IMG/VR virus record: IMGVR_UViG_3300009790_000097
Location: 1 to 21,322 of that record
Length of the DNA stretch: 21,322 nt
From: a virus
Reading direction: 5' to 3' (one strand)
Numbering within the stretch: position 1 is the stretch's first letter; every line of letters begins with the position of its first letter. The translations under genes were made by a program, and so were the position numbers. Positions 1 through 6,353 of this stretch are shown here, piece by piece. A model generated the notes under the pieces. It saw only the letters and a program-made list of their open reading frames with translations, had not been told where the DNA came from and did not search any database.

Positions 1-2
1 CT

Positions 3-128
3 CACATGGAAAAGGGTTGGGAAATATTAAAGTCTGCTGACCCTATGTTTTGGATTATGATTTCAATAGTTGTTTCAGCAAGTATGGGAGTCACTGGGTT
101 AAATAAAATAATTAGTAAAAAGAAATAA
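3..128 (+). CDS. Small single-span membrane protein, 5' end possibly outside the window
   Basis: This frame is open from the window edge to a TAA at 126-128. An ATG at 6-8 could be the start, giving 40 residues, but the upstream sequence is not visible. After a short amphipathic stretch (MEKGWEILKSADP) comes a hydrophobic segment, FWIMISIVVSASMGVTGL, that would span the membrane once, followed by a lysine-rich tail (ISKKK). The layout resembles small holin-like or lysis-associated phage proteins, and phages of this type often carry lysis genes just before the integrase, but no family was recognised. The next frame begins at the very next codon, in the same reading frame. Confidence 0.55.
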   Translation, partial: HMEKGWEILKSADPMFWIMISIVVSASMGVTGLNKIISKKK

Positions 129-419
129 TTGATTAAAAAAAATAAGTATCACCCATACTCAAAGAAATATCCTGCTGAGAGTATTCTGGGTAAATGCCCT
201 ATATGTCATAGAAATGTCAGACGCGATGATGGTTTCGTAATGGAAGAAAGAATGTACCCTAATATTGAAAAGGTTTACATTCATCATTCAAAGATTGACA
301 AATGCTTAGAAACTTATTGGGCAAATGAGAAATCGGAAAAAGAAAAGCAAAGAAAAGCTGAACTTGGTTTCCCAGAAAACCCATTAGATGAACTTCTTAA
401 AACTAAAAAATCAAAATAA
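129..419 (+). CDS. Small zinc-ribbon-like hypothetical protein, TTG start
   Basis: This is a 96-residue basic protein. It carries CPICHR near residue 23 and a HHSKIDKC motif near residue 52, so two Cys and a later His/Cys pair could bind one zinc ion, as in HNH-like or zinc-ribbon folds. The C-terminus is charged and rich in Lys and Glu. The only good start is a TTG directly after the TAA of the preceding frame, in the same reading frame. No strong ribosome binding site is visible, so translation may depend on termination-reinitiation or readthrough from the membrane-protein frame. Its 3' end overlaps the convergent integrase gene by 9 bp, so no terminator fits between them. Function unknown. 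Confidence 0.6.
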   Translation: MIKKNKYHPYSKKYPAESILGKCPICHRNVRRDDGFVMEERMYPNIEKVYIHHSKIDKCLETYWANEKSEKEKQRKAELGFPENPLDELLKTKKSK

Positions 420-1679
420 TCTGTTATTTATATAGTCATCCTTATCGCAACGATCTTGCTCCTCTAACTGCTTACAAAATAAATGTGTATATACTCTCGC
501 AGTGACGGATTCATTTTTATGACCAATGAACCTACTAATATCATATCCATTGTATATAGCATTTCGTTTCCACATAGTCACACACCAGTGCCTAAAGAAA
601 TGAAACTTATGATTATTCGGCAGTTCAAACTTACCAATTAAATAAGGCACTAATTCTTTATGTGCAGTTCTATAATTATGCCACATAGTTTTACCATCCT
701 TAAACAAAGGGAATAATATTTCATTATTCTTTGTAAATGGATCGTTATTCCTATGCTTAATATAATTCCTTAATTCATCTGCTAACCCAGTTCCAAGTGG
801 AACATATCTATTACCCGCAGAAGTTTTAACATTCCTCTGAAATCCATCACGATCAATTTGTGAATAAACATCTAACTTAGGAACATAGTTCCCAGTGTTA
901 TCTATAAAATCCTTTGTTAATAATCCTAAGACTTCACTAATCCTCAACCCACATGAAAAACATATTGAAATGACTAATCTCAGCACACGATTTTCAATTG
1001 TTTCCTTAAATTCCTTAACCATTTTAAAATCCCATTTCTCAATTAATTTCATTGTATCGTTTCTGTGAGTCTCGGTATCAATTTTAAGATCAATCATATT
1101 AACTGGATTCTTTTTAAACTGAACAATTGGGTTTTGATCTTTGGCATCAAAGTCGTTTGTGTTCATTGAATTAAAAAATGAGTCTTGGATGATTTTAAGA
1201 TAAGTACCAAGAACATTTGCTGATTGAGTTCTTTTCTTAAAATAATTCATTAGCTTTAAAGTATCACTACTCTGCCAATCTCTTATATCCCGATTAGACA
1301 AAGTATCATCTCCATATAGAATATTAATTATTTTTTGAGCATTACCATTCTTCTGATTAAAGTTGCTCGTAGATATTTTACCCTCACCTCTTTTTTCTTC
1401 TAAGCAATAAACATAATAATTTATAGACTGAATAAGGGTTGTCTTAGGTCTGGGAACAACAATCTTCCCTTCATCTATTTGTCTTATTAGACCCGCAATC
1501 TGTTCAATTAAATTCTCTTTATTTTTCTTAGTAAACTGTTTTACCGAACCATCCAACTTCTTTAACTTTGTTTGGTATGCTTTAAATTCCTTTCTACCAT
1601 TTACAGTTTCATAAATCTTATAGACAGTTCCTTGCCCATATTCATTCTGCCATTTATTTAGTATTTGTGTTCTTTCCAT
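411..1679 (-). CDS. int: Tyrosine recombinase / phage integrase
   Basis: This 422-residue protein would catalyse site-specific recombination between attP and a chromosomal attB. The C-terminal catalytic domain shows the family residues in order: Arg246 in SCGLRISEVLG, a candidate beta-hairpin Lys285 (KTSAGNR), the HxxR box at His360-Arg363 (HFFRH), His387 in FIGHKNES, and the nucleophile Tyr397 (ARVYTHLF). The first 200 residues hold the arm-binding and core-binding (SAM-like) regions. The length is typical for a prophage integrase. The ATG follows AAAGGAGTC at about 5 bp, a good ribosome binding site. The upstream gene 1654-1851 overlaps the start by 26 bp, so the two are probably co-transcribed leftward. 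The attachment site is expected upstream. Confidence 0.95.
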   Translation of the reverse strand: MERTQILNKWQNEYGQGTVYKIYETVNGRKEFKAYQTKLKKLDGSVKQFTKKNKENLIEQIAGLIRQIDEGKIVVPRPKTTLIQSINYYVYCLEEKRGEGKISTSNFNQKNGNAQKIINILYGDDTLSNRDIRDWQSSDTLKLMNYFKKRTQSANVLGTYLKIIQDSFFNSMNTNDFDAKDQNPIVQFKKNPVNMIDLKIDTETHRNDTMKLIEKWDFKMVKEFKETIENRVLRLVISICFSCGLRISEVLGLLTKDFIDNTGNYVPKLDVYSQIDRDGFQRNVKTSAGNRYVPLGTGLADELRNYIKHRNNDPFTKNNEILFPLFKDGKTMWHNYRTAHKELVPYLIGKFELPNNHKFHFFRHWCVTMWKRNAIYNGYDISRFIGHKNESVTARVYTHLFCKQLEEQDRCDKDDYINNRLF

Positions 1680-1851
1680 TACTGACTCCTTTTATTTGTT
1701 CAATATGTTCCATGAGTAATTCACACATTTCTGGAATCCCCATAACTACATCTGCATCTTCCTCACTTAATCTATCCACATCGAATCTCTTATCAGTAAG
1801 AAAGTTCTTTATACTTCTCTTGTCACCTTCACTTAGATTTTTCATTAACAT
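1654..1851 (-). CDS. Small acidic protein upstream of integrase
   Basis: This 65-residue protein is rich in Glu and Asp (for example RLSEEDADVVMG) and is predicted mostly helical. It lies directly upstream of the integrase and overlaps it by 26 bp, the position where excisionases or directionality factors often sit. However, it is acidic, whereas typical Xis proteins are basic winged-helix proteins, so it cannot be called an excisionase from sequence. The chosen ATG at 1851 has AAGAAAGG about 10 nt upstream. A second in-frame ATG at 1845 is also possible. No family recognised. Confidence 0.6.
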   Translation of the reverse strand: MLMKNLSEGDKRSIKNFLTDKRFDVDRLSEEDADVVMGIPEMCELLMEHIEQIKGVSNGKNTNTK

Positions 1852-2192
1852 TGTTCCATAACCTTTCTTGGTTGTAAAGTTTAAGGATATATATAAATCT
1901 TATGTATAATATTCCCTTATTCACTATTCTTCTGGTGTCACTAAGTAGGCGGTGAAACCTTCCAAACCCAGTTATTAACTCGATAAAAGATTGTGTAATT
2001 TAGGTGTTTTTTAAAAGAATGAGGCGAATCAACAGTTATTATTCTTGGTACATGATGTTCTTGAACTTACTGTGACCCGCCAAATCCCTAACTATTTTCT
2101 TTCCTAATTAAAAATCTTCACCACAAGTTCACTAACTATGTAGCCATTATTCACCTTGAGTGAATTTTTGCAAGTGAAAAAAATAAATAAAA
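1852..2192. other. Non-coding stretch upstream of integrase, candidate attP region
   Basis: These 341 bases contain no convincing gene on either strand. The stretch is AT-rich and carries repeated short TTCAC/GTGAA words (around 1920, 2118-2132, 2151 and 2176). One of them is a perfect inverted repeat ATTCAC-cttga-GTGAAT at 2149-2165, followed on the plus strand by five T. Such repeats next to an integrase are what arm-type integrase sites look like. The integrase overlaps its downstream neighbour, so this is the most likely place for attP. No tRNA 3' end or core repeat was recognised, so the assignment rests on position only. Confidence 0.35.
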
Positions 2193-2396
2193 TTATTGAC
2201 TCTTGTCGAGAGTCACATTGTCGAGTCCATTCAGATACCAAAGGTCTCCGACCATTTCTTTAAGAGAGTCTATTTCTGGCGAACACCAGTTTGAATTTTG
2301 ACTTTGTTTAATTGTTATCTCCAACTCAACACATAGCCATATAAGTAGTGCAATTATTAAAATTTTAGCAAAGATATTAAAAGATTTAATTACCAT
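2193..2396 (-). CDS. Small membrane protein, last gene of the leftward operon
   Basis: The 67-residue product has an N-terminal hydrophobic segment, about residues 7-24 (IFAKILIIALLIWLCVELEI), consistent with one membrane span, then a short acidic soluble tail of about 40 residues. It overlaps the end of the zinc-finger gene upstream by 11 bp, so it belongs to the recombination operon and is its last gene. The 3' end encodes an inverted repeat that could act as the operon terminator. The last codons contain an unusual cluster of GAGTC/GACTC words (2198, 2210, 2223 and 2266). Function unknown. Confidence 0.6.
   Translation of the reverse strand: MVIKSFNIFAKILIIALLIWLCVELEITIKQSQNSNWCSPEIDSLKEMVGDLWYLNGLDNVTLDKSQ
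2197..2215 (-). terminator. Possible rho-independent terminator of the leftward operon
   Basis: A perfect inverted repeat TGACTCT-tgtcg-AGAGTCA lies in the last codons of the membrane-protein gene. On the minus strand it is followed, just past the stop codon, by a run rich in T (2170-2192, mostly T with some A). The stem is 7 bp with a 5-nt loop, which is short but plausible. The same half-sites TGACTC/GAGTCA form the dyad in the promoter at 13030-13058, so the element could instead be a protein-binding or methylation site. Confidence 0.45.
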
Positions 2397-2568
2397 TTTG
2401 TACTAATTTCTTACATTCCTCTATATGATCTATCTTTTTCTGTATTCTTCTAGCATGGTTTTTTGAATAATTGGCTTTATCATAACAAGGGTTGCTACAA
2501 TATTTCTTTGTCTTTTGATGAACTGTAATATCAAATTCTTGATGACAGTAATGGCATACATTTTTCAT
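2386..2568 (-). CDS. Small zinc-finger protein (four-cysteine)
   Basis: This 60-residue basic protein has CHYCHQEF near its start and KKYCSNPCYDKA in the middle, giving a CxxC...CxxxC arrangement that should bind one zinc ion. The C-terminal half is charged and helical. The arrangement resembles small zinc-ribbon or MYM-like phage proteins of unknown role, which may bind DNA or protein partners. The ATG overlaps the stop codon of the 51-residue gene upstream as ATGA, which indicates translational coupling, and its own end overlaps the next gene by 11 bp. It is part of the ERF/exonuclease operon. Confidence 0.65.
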   Translation of the reverse strand: MKNVCHYCHQEFDITVHQKTKKYCSNPCYDKANYSKNHARRIQKKIDHIEECKKLVQNGN

Positions 2569-2720
2569 ATAGGCACACCCTCAAAATCTCTTTCTGGATG
2601 GCAAGTATAAGTTCTGAACTTGCTATGTTTGTTTAGCATTTCACATATTTGCTCACAAACTTCACGATTATCACATTCAAAAATTGTGTCTCTGTTCTTA
2701 CTTGATTCAATCCAAAACAT
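2565..2720 (-). CDS. 51-residue hypothetical protein
   Basis: A short frame starting MFWIESSKNRDT and ending DFEGVPI. It contains four cysteines (FECDNREVCEQICEML and YTCHPE), which might bind metal, though the spacing matches no known finger. It is supported by its operon position: it fills what would otherwise be the only gap in the operon. Its start overlaps the gene before it by 14 bp, and its TGA overlaps the ATG of the next gene as ATGA. Function unknown. Confidence 0.6.
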   Translation of the reverse strand: MFWIESSKNRDTIFECDNREVCEQICEMLNKHSKFRTYTCHPERDFEGVPI

Positions 2721-3072
2721 TTTCTGTCATTCCATCCATATAATCGTCATGGAACTTCCCATTAATTTCAATTTCAGAATCAATAGCAATTTTATTACCT
2801 ACTGTCTTATCCCATTCTTTTTGTATTAATCTCTTTATTACACTTTGATTGCTATGCTTGTTCTTTTGAACCTTAACAAGTATCTCAACACCCTCTATAT
2901 CCGCTTGACCATAAAGTTTTTCTGCTTTGTCTTTAAAATCTTTATTATGGAAATCAACAATCTCTTTAAGTTGTTTTACCACACCCTTTAAAGTTTCTTC
3001 CTCAAATGAGATTGATAATGATTTATGTATTATTCTCTGCTTTGAATAGTTAGTGCTATTCCCTCTACTCAT
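2707..3072 (-). CDS. Hypothetical protein of the recombination operon
   Basis: This 121-residue protein is lysine-rich and probably mixed alpha/beta. No family was recognised. The N-terminus is basic and polar (MSRGNSTNYSKQR), the middle is helical (KGVVKQLKEIVDFHNKDF), and the end is acidic (DDYMDGMTENVLD). The ATG overlaps the stop of the preceding gene as ATGA, so translation is coupled. The location in an ERF/exonuclease operon suggests a DNA-related early function, but this rests on context alone. Confidence 0.65.
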   Translation of the reverse strand: MSRGNSTNYSKQRIIHKSLSISFEEETLKGVVKQLKEIVDFHNKDFKDKAEKLYGQADIEGVEILVKVQKNKHSNQSVIKRLIQKEWDKTVGNKIAIDSEIEINGKFHDDYMDGMTENVLD

Positions 3073-3521
3073 ATAGTTTCTCCATTAATTAATTGTTCTT
3101 TATAATTACTACTTAATCTATTTTTAGAATCTAATTGTAGTTCTATCTTTCTTCCGTCTGACTTGTTGCTTAGTATATCCTTGAAGTTTTCTCGAATGTA
3201 GTTTCCTACTACTCCAACGAATCCAGATTTTCCTAGCGCTAAACATTCTTGATCGAATGAACCGCCTTTTTTAAGGTTGCGATTGAAACCTATAATTGAT
3301 TCTTCAATTAGTGTATCTAAGAAGTCGCCTCTTGAGGTACTCCCAGTCATCGGTCTTGCTGATATTTTTAACTTTCTAATTACTGGTAGGTCATCTATTA
3401 ATTCTTCTTTTAAATCCCAATAAACCATTGCGTGTACTTTATATCCGCCACCGTTAGTTGCTCTTAATAAAAGTTTGAAACCAACACCAGTCATTCTATT
3501 CGGTATTATTATTTCGTTCAT
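3069..3521 (-). CDS. Hypothetical protein with glycine-rich central motif
   Basis: This 150-residue protein has no family assignment that I can defend. Visible segments are an N-terminal beta-rich part (TGVGFKLLLRATNGGGYKVH), then ARPMTGSTSRGDF, and a segment with GKSGFVGVVGNYIREN near residue 105. It overlaps its upstream neighbour by 26 bp and couples to the downstream gene by ATGA. The start at 3521 has only a weak purine-rich sequence (AGAAGA) upstream, which fits translation by coupling inside the operon. A DNA or nucleotide metabolism role is possible from context only. Confidence 0.65.
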   Translation of the reverse strand: MNEIIIPNRMTGVGFKLLLRATNGGGYKVHAMVYWDLKEELIDDLPVIRKLKISARPMTGSTSRGDFLDTLIEESIIGFNRNLKKGGSFDQECLALGKSGFVGVVGNYIRENFKDILSNKSDGRKIELQLDSKNRLSSNYKEQLINGETI

Positions 3522-3804
3522 ATTCTAATTCATCTTCTCTCTTGGATTTTAATTCATGTGCAATTGCCATATATCCAACTGCGTCTCGATAATCGTCTGG
3601 GTTATAACACCCCGCTTTCGTTCTACCGATCTTGGCTAATGCAAATAAGACTGCGACATCATGGGGGGAGACATTCAGTTCAAGATAAGCTGACCAGAGA
3701 CTAGCAATGTTTTGATGATTTTCTTCCTTATCACCATGTTGCCTATGTCTATCACCTTGTACTAAATTTTTAGCATGGTCGCATGTCTCACTTGCATACT
3801 CCAT
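3496..3804 (-). CDS. DUF6378-like phage protein
   Basis: The 102-residue product matches the pattern I know for DUF6378: an N-terminal GDRHRQHGDKEENH, then IASLWSAYL, then HDVAVLFALAKIGR and a C-terminal DDYRDAVGYMAIA. These helical proteins are common in phage early regions near recombination and replication genes and are related in pattern to all-alpha nucleotide pyrophosphohydrolases. The exact reaction is not established. The ATG overlaps the stop of the preceding gene as TAATG. The plus strand of this gene carries one copy of the origin motif GTTCTACCGA at 3620-3629. Confidence 0.75.
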   Translation of the reverse strand: MEYASETCDHAKNLVQGDRHRQHGDKEENHQNIASLWSAYLELNVSPHDVAVLFALAKIGRTKAGCYNPDDYRDAVGYMAIAHELKSKREDELEYERNNNTE

Positions 3805-4112
3805 TATTCTGCGGGTTTATTCCACTTAGGTTTTAATCTAATGTTTACCTGACCACTATATTGTTGAAAAATTTTTCTAACTAGATCATTAACACTATCA
3901 CCTTTGTCATTTACCGCATCACCGAAGTCTAAGTAAGCATCGAACTGTACCCAGTTCTTATCTAACTTTATTTGTTCCATAAGCGCATCATCCATAAAAA
4001 CATTGTTAGAAAACTCTTTCTTGTTTTTAAACCATGCTTGAAAGTCTGGTGCTTGGGGATTGGGCTTTTCGCCTTCTGTGATTTTAGCATTGATATACAT
4101 TCCTTCTGCCAT
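3804..4112 (-). CDS. Hypothetical protein downstream of ERF
   Basis: This 102-residue protein lies between the ERF gene (11 bp gap) and the DUF6378-like gene (TAATG overlap). It has a polar N-terminus (MAEGMYINAKITEGEKPNPQ), an aromatic-rich centre (FQAWFKNKKEF and NWVQFDAYLDFGDAV) and a basic end (NIRLKPKWNKPAE). In many phages a single-stranded DNA-binding protein sits beside the annealing protein, and the size and beta-rich look would fit, but I see no diagnostic OB-fold motif. The ATG has AAAGGA about 9 nt upstream. Confidence 0.65.
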   Translation of the reverse strand: MAEGMYINAKITEGEKPNPQAPDFQAWFKNKKEFSNNVFMDDALMEQIKLDKNWVQFDAYLDFGDAVNDKGDSVNDLVRKIFQQYSGQVNIRLKPKWNKPAE

Positions 4113-4123
4113 ATTTTTTTCCT

Positions 4124-4681
4124 TTAGTTATTTATTAAGTTATTGAAGGCATTACTTGGTATATTTTCACCAACACTACCTTTATTCTGTTGAGGCACTT
4201 CTTCACTAGGGTTTCTAAAGTCTAGTTTTTCATCAGTATCTACAAAGAATCCTTTTTGTTGCGCATACTTTGACGCATAACTCGACACCGAACCACATGT
4301 CATTGGTTTCTGTGTCTTAGGTTGCCAATCAGAATAAGCATATCCCTGACAAACTAATTTTCTTTCATTGAATAAATGACCCTCAGAGTTTCTAACTGGG
4401 GTTTTATTTTCTACAATAAACAACGCATGACATCCAACACCATGCTCATCCTTCTCAAATTTCAATTCCATTTGAGGAACTAGCCCATTCTCTAGACACG
4501 CAGTTCTTACCGAATCTGACATATCCTCATGGGAGAATCCTTTATTGTATTGCGTATTGTTTTTCTTAACTGTCGCACAACTTGAGATAGCATCGAACAA
4601 TCTTTCTGTGATTGTTTTATATTCTACCGTATTTCGTTCTACCGACTTAGTTTTTTTGTTTTCTGTTTTCTTCTCTGTCAT
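4124..4681 (-). CDS. erf: ERF-family single-strand annealing recombinase
   Basis: The ERF protein anneals complementary single strands and promotes phage recombination and circularisation, usually with a partner exonuclease. The 185-residue product has a low-complexity lysine-rich start, then the ERF core: ITERLFDAIS, a central beta-rich part (GVGCHALFIVENKTPVRN), and the family signature SVSSYASKYAQQKGFFVDTD. The C-terminal tail is polar and ends NAFNNLINN. An ATG 24 nt further upstream is open, but the start at 4681 overlaps the exonuclease stop as ATGA and has AGAAAGG 6 nt upstream, so it is preferred. The exonuclease immediately upstream is its likely partner. Two copies of the TTCTACCG motif lie at 4622 and 4637. 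Confidence 0.88.
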   Translation of the reverse strand: MTEKKTENKKTKSVERNTVEYKTITERLFDAISSCATVKKNNTQYNKGFSHEDMSDSVRTACLENGLVPQMELKFEKDEHGVGCHALFIVENKTPVRNSEGHLFNERKLVCQGYAYSDWQPKTQKPMTCGSVSSYASKYAQQKGFFVDTDEKLDFRNPSEEVPQQNKGSVGENIPSNAFNNLINN

Positions 4682-5682
4682 TGTTTGCCTTTCTGGTTTA
4701 ACCAAAGTTTTTTTGCGTCATCTAAATATTCTTTCTCCACACCGCGCCATTTCCAATGAGAGAAATCGGGTTGTATGATTTGGAATAAATCTCTTGGATC
4801 GTTCACTATTGATAATAAATTCTGCCGAGTAATTGCATTGACTCTTACATACTTTAAGACCTCTTTTAAATTATCCCATTGTATCTGAGGATAATCTTCA
4901 TTCTCCATAAGTACCGCCTCATCTTCATTTACATACATAACATCTAGAGGATGATTAAGTCCGAAACTGTATATTGCTATTTGAGGTAAGTTAATTGAAC
5001 GAGGCTCTAATGGAATAGATTGCTTAGTCCAGATACGATCTCCCATTTTTTTATCTCTGTAATTTTTTTTATAAAAACCTTTTGGGTTAGACCACATTGT
5101 TTTTAATTCTACTACCTTTGCAATCTTTCCGTCTTTTAAAAAAACGAAATCTGCAAAACCAATAAATAAAACTCTTAACCCTTCCATTTTAAGAACTAAA
5201 GGATATTGAGTAAGCATTGTACCGAATTGCTCTTTCAATCCGTAAAGAACATCAATTGTATGTTTTAAATAATTCTCAACAATTGTTAAATAATGTTCGA
5301 CTCTCTCTTTATCTGTTTCATCTGCACTAGAAGGCTCATATCTTTTTGCCGAGTCATAAATGTTCGATACAACTTGATCGTATGACATTTCACCATTAAC
5401 AATATATCCAGATCCTTCATCAACAAACTTGCCAAATTCCATTCTGCTATGTCTTGAAAATTTATGTCTATTTAAAGGGTTTCTAATATAACCATAATAA
5501 AACTGATCCAATTCTTGAGAGGCACTATTATTACTTAACCAGTTAATTCCCGCCCTTTGCCATTCTTCACCGATAATAAAATTGTTTTCCTTGCAATAAT
5601 CATCTACAAGTTTTTTCTGGTTAGGGTTTTTACCTGACCATACTTTTGCATCACCAATTATATTTTGTTCTCTTAATTGCAT
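4678..5682 (-). CDS. PD-(D/E)XK nuclease, likely recombination exonuclease
   Basis: The roughly 334-residue protein shows the PD-(D/E)XK nuclease core: GFADFVFLKDGK with Asp near 178, VVELKT with Glu192 and Lys194, and the later helix LPQIAIYSFGL seen in Cas4/RecB-type and phage exonucleases. It would resect DNA ends to give single strands for ERF, to which it is coupled by an ATGA overlap. It is the first gene of the leftward operon. The start is uncertain: GTG at 5688 and ATG at 5682 are in frame, and an ATG at 5690 is out of frame. No Shine-Dalgarno sequence is visible; instead a long hairpin (5695-5753) lies just upstream. Confidence 0.85.
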   Translation of the reverse strand: MQLREQNIIGDAKVWSGKNPNQKKLVDDYCKENNFIIGEEWQRAGINWLSNNSASQELDQFYYGYIRNPLNRHKFSRHSRMEFGKFVDEGSGYIVNGEMSYDQVVSNIYDSAKRYEPSSADETDKERVEHYLTIVENYLKHTIDVLYGLKEQFGTMLTQYPLVLKMEGLRVLFIGFADFVFLKDGKIAKVVELKTMWSNPKGFYKKNYRDKKMGDRIWTKQSIPLEPRSINLPQIAIYSFGLNHPLDVMYVNEDEAVLMENEDYPQIQWDNLKEVLKYVRVNAITRQNLLSIVNDPRDLFQIIQPDFSHWKWRGVEKEYLDDAKKLWLNQKGKQ

Positions 5683-5694
5683 CACCACATTTGC

Positions 5695-5753
5695 GCTAGA
5701 GCATGGGTTTCATGAAGTAGTTTATTCTACCGAGTACCTTCCCATGCCCTAGC
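5695..5753 (-). promoter_or_regulatory. Long hairpin in the leader of the recombination operon
   Basis: Arms at 5695-5707 (GCTAGAGCATGGG) and 5741-5753 (CCCATGCCCTAGC) pair over 13 positions. On the plus strand one pair is an A/C mismatch; on the minus strand, the transcribed one, it becomes a G-U pair, so the RNA stem would be unbroken. The 33-nt loop holds a small inner repeat (GTAG-tttatt-CTAC), the palindrome TTCATGAA, and one copy of TTCTACCGA, the core of the origin iterons. The stem ends only 7 to 13 nt before the possible start codons, so it may control translation of the exonuclease. Confidence 0.55.
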
Positions 5754-5827
5754 TTTGAAAGGAGTCTAAGGTACTCTTTCATTAATTGTTTTCACTAAGT
5801 GTCATATCTCAATAAAAACTAGATTCC

Positions 5828-5857
5828 TTTATAGTTCGATTTACGACTCATAGCAAA
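5828..5857 (-). promoter_or_regulatory. Leftward early promoter (pL-like)
   Basis: On the minus strand, TTTGCT (5857-5852) is followed after 18 nt by TATAAA (5833-5828). The 14-mer TTTTTTGTTTGCTA that covers the -35 region (5864-5851) is repeated exactly on the plus strand at 7864-7877 in front of the Cro-like gene. This shared block makes a common promoter/operator design likely. The transcript would have a leader of about 130 nt with two hairpins before the exonuclease gene. Confidence 0.5.
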
Positions 5858-5952
5858 CAAAAAATAGCCACAATACCTTTTATTTTATGTTTAGGTGAAT
5901 TATTAATCTAATATTTCCTAGTTTATCAACAAATAATTGTAGCCAAAATATC

Positions 5953-5981
5953 TTGTATCAAGTAGCCAAATAGTTTATAAT
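5953..5981 (+). promoter_or_regulatory. Rightward promoter TTGTAT-N17-TATAAT with operator half-sites
   Basis: A near-consensus sigma-70 promoter has TTGTAT at 5953-5958, a 17-nt spacer and TATAAT at 5976-5981. A TAGCCAA half-site lies in the spacer (5963-5969) and another just upstream of the -35 (5940-5946), 23 bp apart and thus on roughly the same face of the helix. It should drive the four small rightward genes that end at the terminator at 7086-7116 and is probably repressed by the phage repressor. Confidence 0.6.
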
Positions 5982-5996
5982 CTGGTCTAGAAGGAA

Positions 5997-6164
5997 ATGA
6001 TGACACAAATTAGAAAATTAGAAAAAGATTTTTACATTAAAAAATTAACTAAAGACCCTTATGGTTTTAAATGGTCATTGTGTAAAGGTAAATTAGAATT
6101 ACAAAAGTTTGATTATTTTGCAGAGGCAAAAAACTATTTTTGGGCATTTTTAAAGGAAGAATAA
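5997..6164 (+). CDS. 55-residue basic hypothetical protein
   Basis: A small frame directly downstream of a strong rightward promoter. It starts with two consecutive ATG codons (5997 and 6000). The ribosome binding site AGAAGGA at about 5989-5995 fits the second ATG better. The product is rich in Lys and aromatic residues (IRKLEKDFYIKKLTKDPYGF and YFWAFLKEE) and has no recognisable domain. Early small proteins in this position of temperate phages are often regulators or host-takeover factors, but nothing here proves that. Confidence 0.55.
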   Translation: MMTQIRKLEKDFYIKKLTKDPYGFKWSLCKGKLELQKFDYFAEAKNYFWAFLKEE

Positions 6165-6308
6165 AAAGGATGATTTGGAACATATTAAACAAACAAATTA
6201 GATTAGATATTCCTTGTGTCAAAGGATAGAGAGACTATTTGATCTTATATGTTGGGAAAAGAAACCCATTGTTTTGTCAAGGGTGTATCTACAAGTATGA
6301 GATTAGTC

Positions 6309-6333
6309 TCTCGTTATAGACAAAAGAACGAGA
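6309..6333 (+). promoter_or_regulatory. Hairpin upstream of gene 6354
   Basis: TCTCGTT (6309-6315) pairs perfectly with AACGAGA (6327-6333) across an 11-nt loop, in the untranslated stretch before the next gene. It is followed by an A-rich run and a strong AAAAAAAGGAG ribosome binding site rather than by T residues, so it is more likely an RNA stabiliser or processing site than a terminator. The preceding 140 bases (6165-6308) hold only a tiny frame without a ribosome binding site. Confidence 0.35.
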
Positions 6334-6353
6334 AATAAAAAAAGGAGAATAAA

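Larger units (their letters stand above)
5683..5996. other. Gene-free divergent control region
   Basis: About 310 bases without a gene separate the leftward recombination operon from the rightward small genes. Seen here are two inverted repeats on the leader of the leftward operon (5695-5753 and AAAGGAGT/ACTCTTT at 5758-5779), a leftward promoter (5828-5857), a rightward promoter (5953-5981) and four TAGCCAA/TAGCAAA-type half-sites (5851, 5865, 5940 and 5963). The arrangement resembles the pL side of a lambdoid immunity region. Confidence 0.6.

Noticed and set aside
1654-1851. Excisionase call for the gene before the integrase
   Set aside because: The position fits, but the protein is acidic and shows no winged-helix pattern, so it is left as hypothetical.
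1667-1861. Open frame antisense to the small gene upstream of the integrase
   Set aside because: It is a shadow of the leftward gene 1654-1851, which has a ribosome binding site and overlaps the integrase as expected in an operon.
2141-2340. TAGCCAT words at 2141 and 2334 as further repressor half-sites
   Set aside because: They lack the final A, are single, and are not near a promoter, so they look like chance matches.
2620-2829. Hydrophobic-looking plus-strand frame in the leftward operon
   Set aside because: Antisense to two coupled genes (2565-2720 and 2707-3072), and no ribosome binding site or promoter.
6170-6229. 19-codon frame after the 55-residue gene
   Set aside because: The ribosome binding site touches the ATG, leaving no proper spacing, and the frame is too short to support.
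6249-6338. Possible 29-residue gene MLGKETHCFVKG...
   Set aside because: No ribosome binding site, runs through the hairpin at 6309-6333, and the composition is unlike its neighbours.
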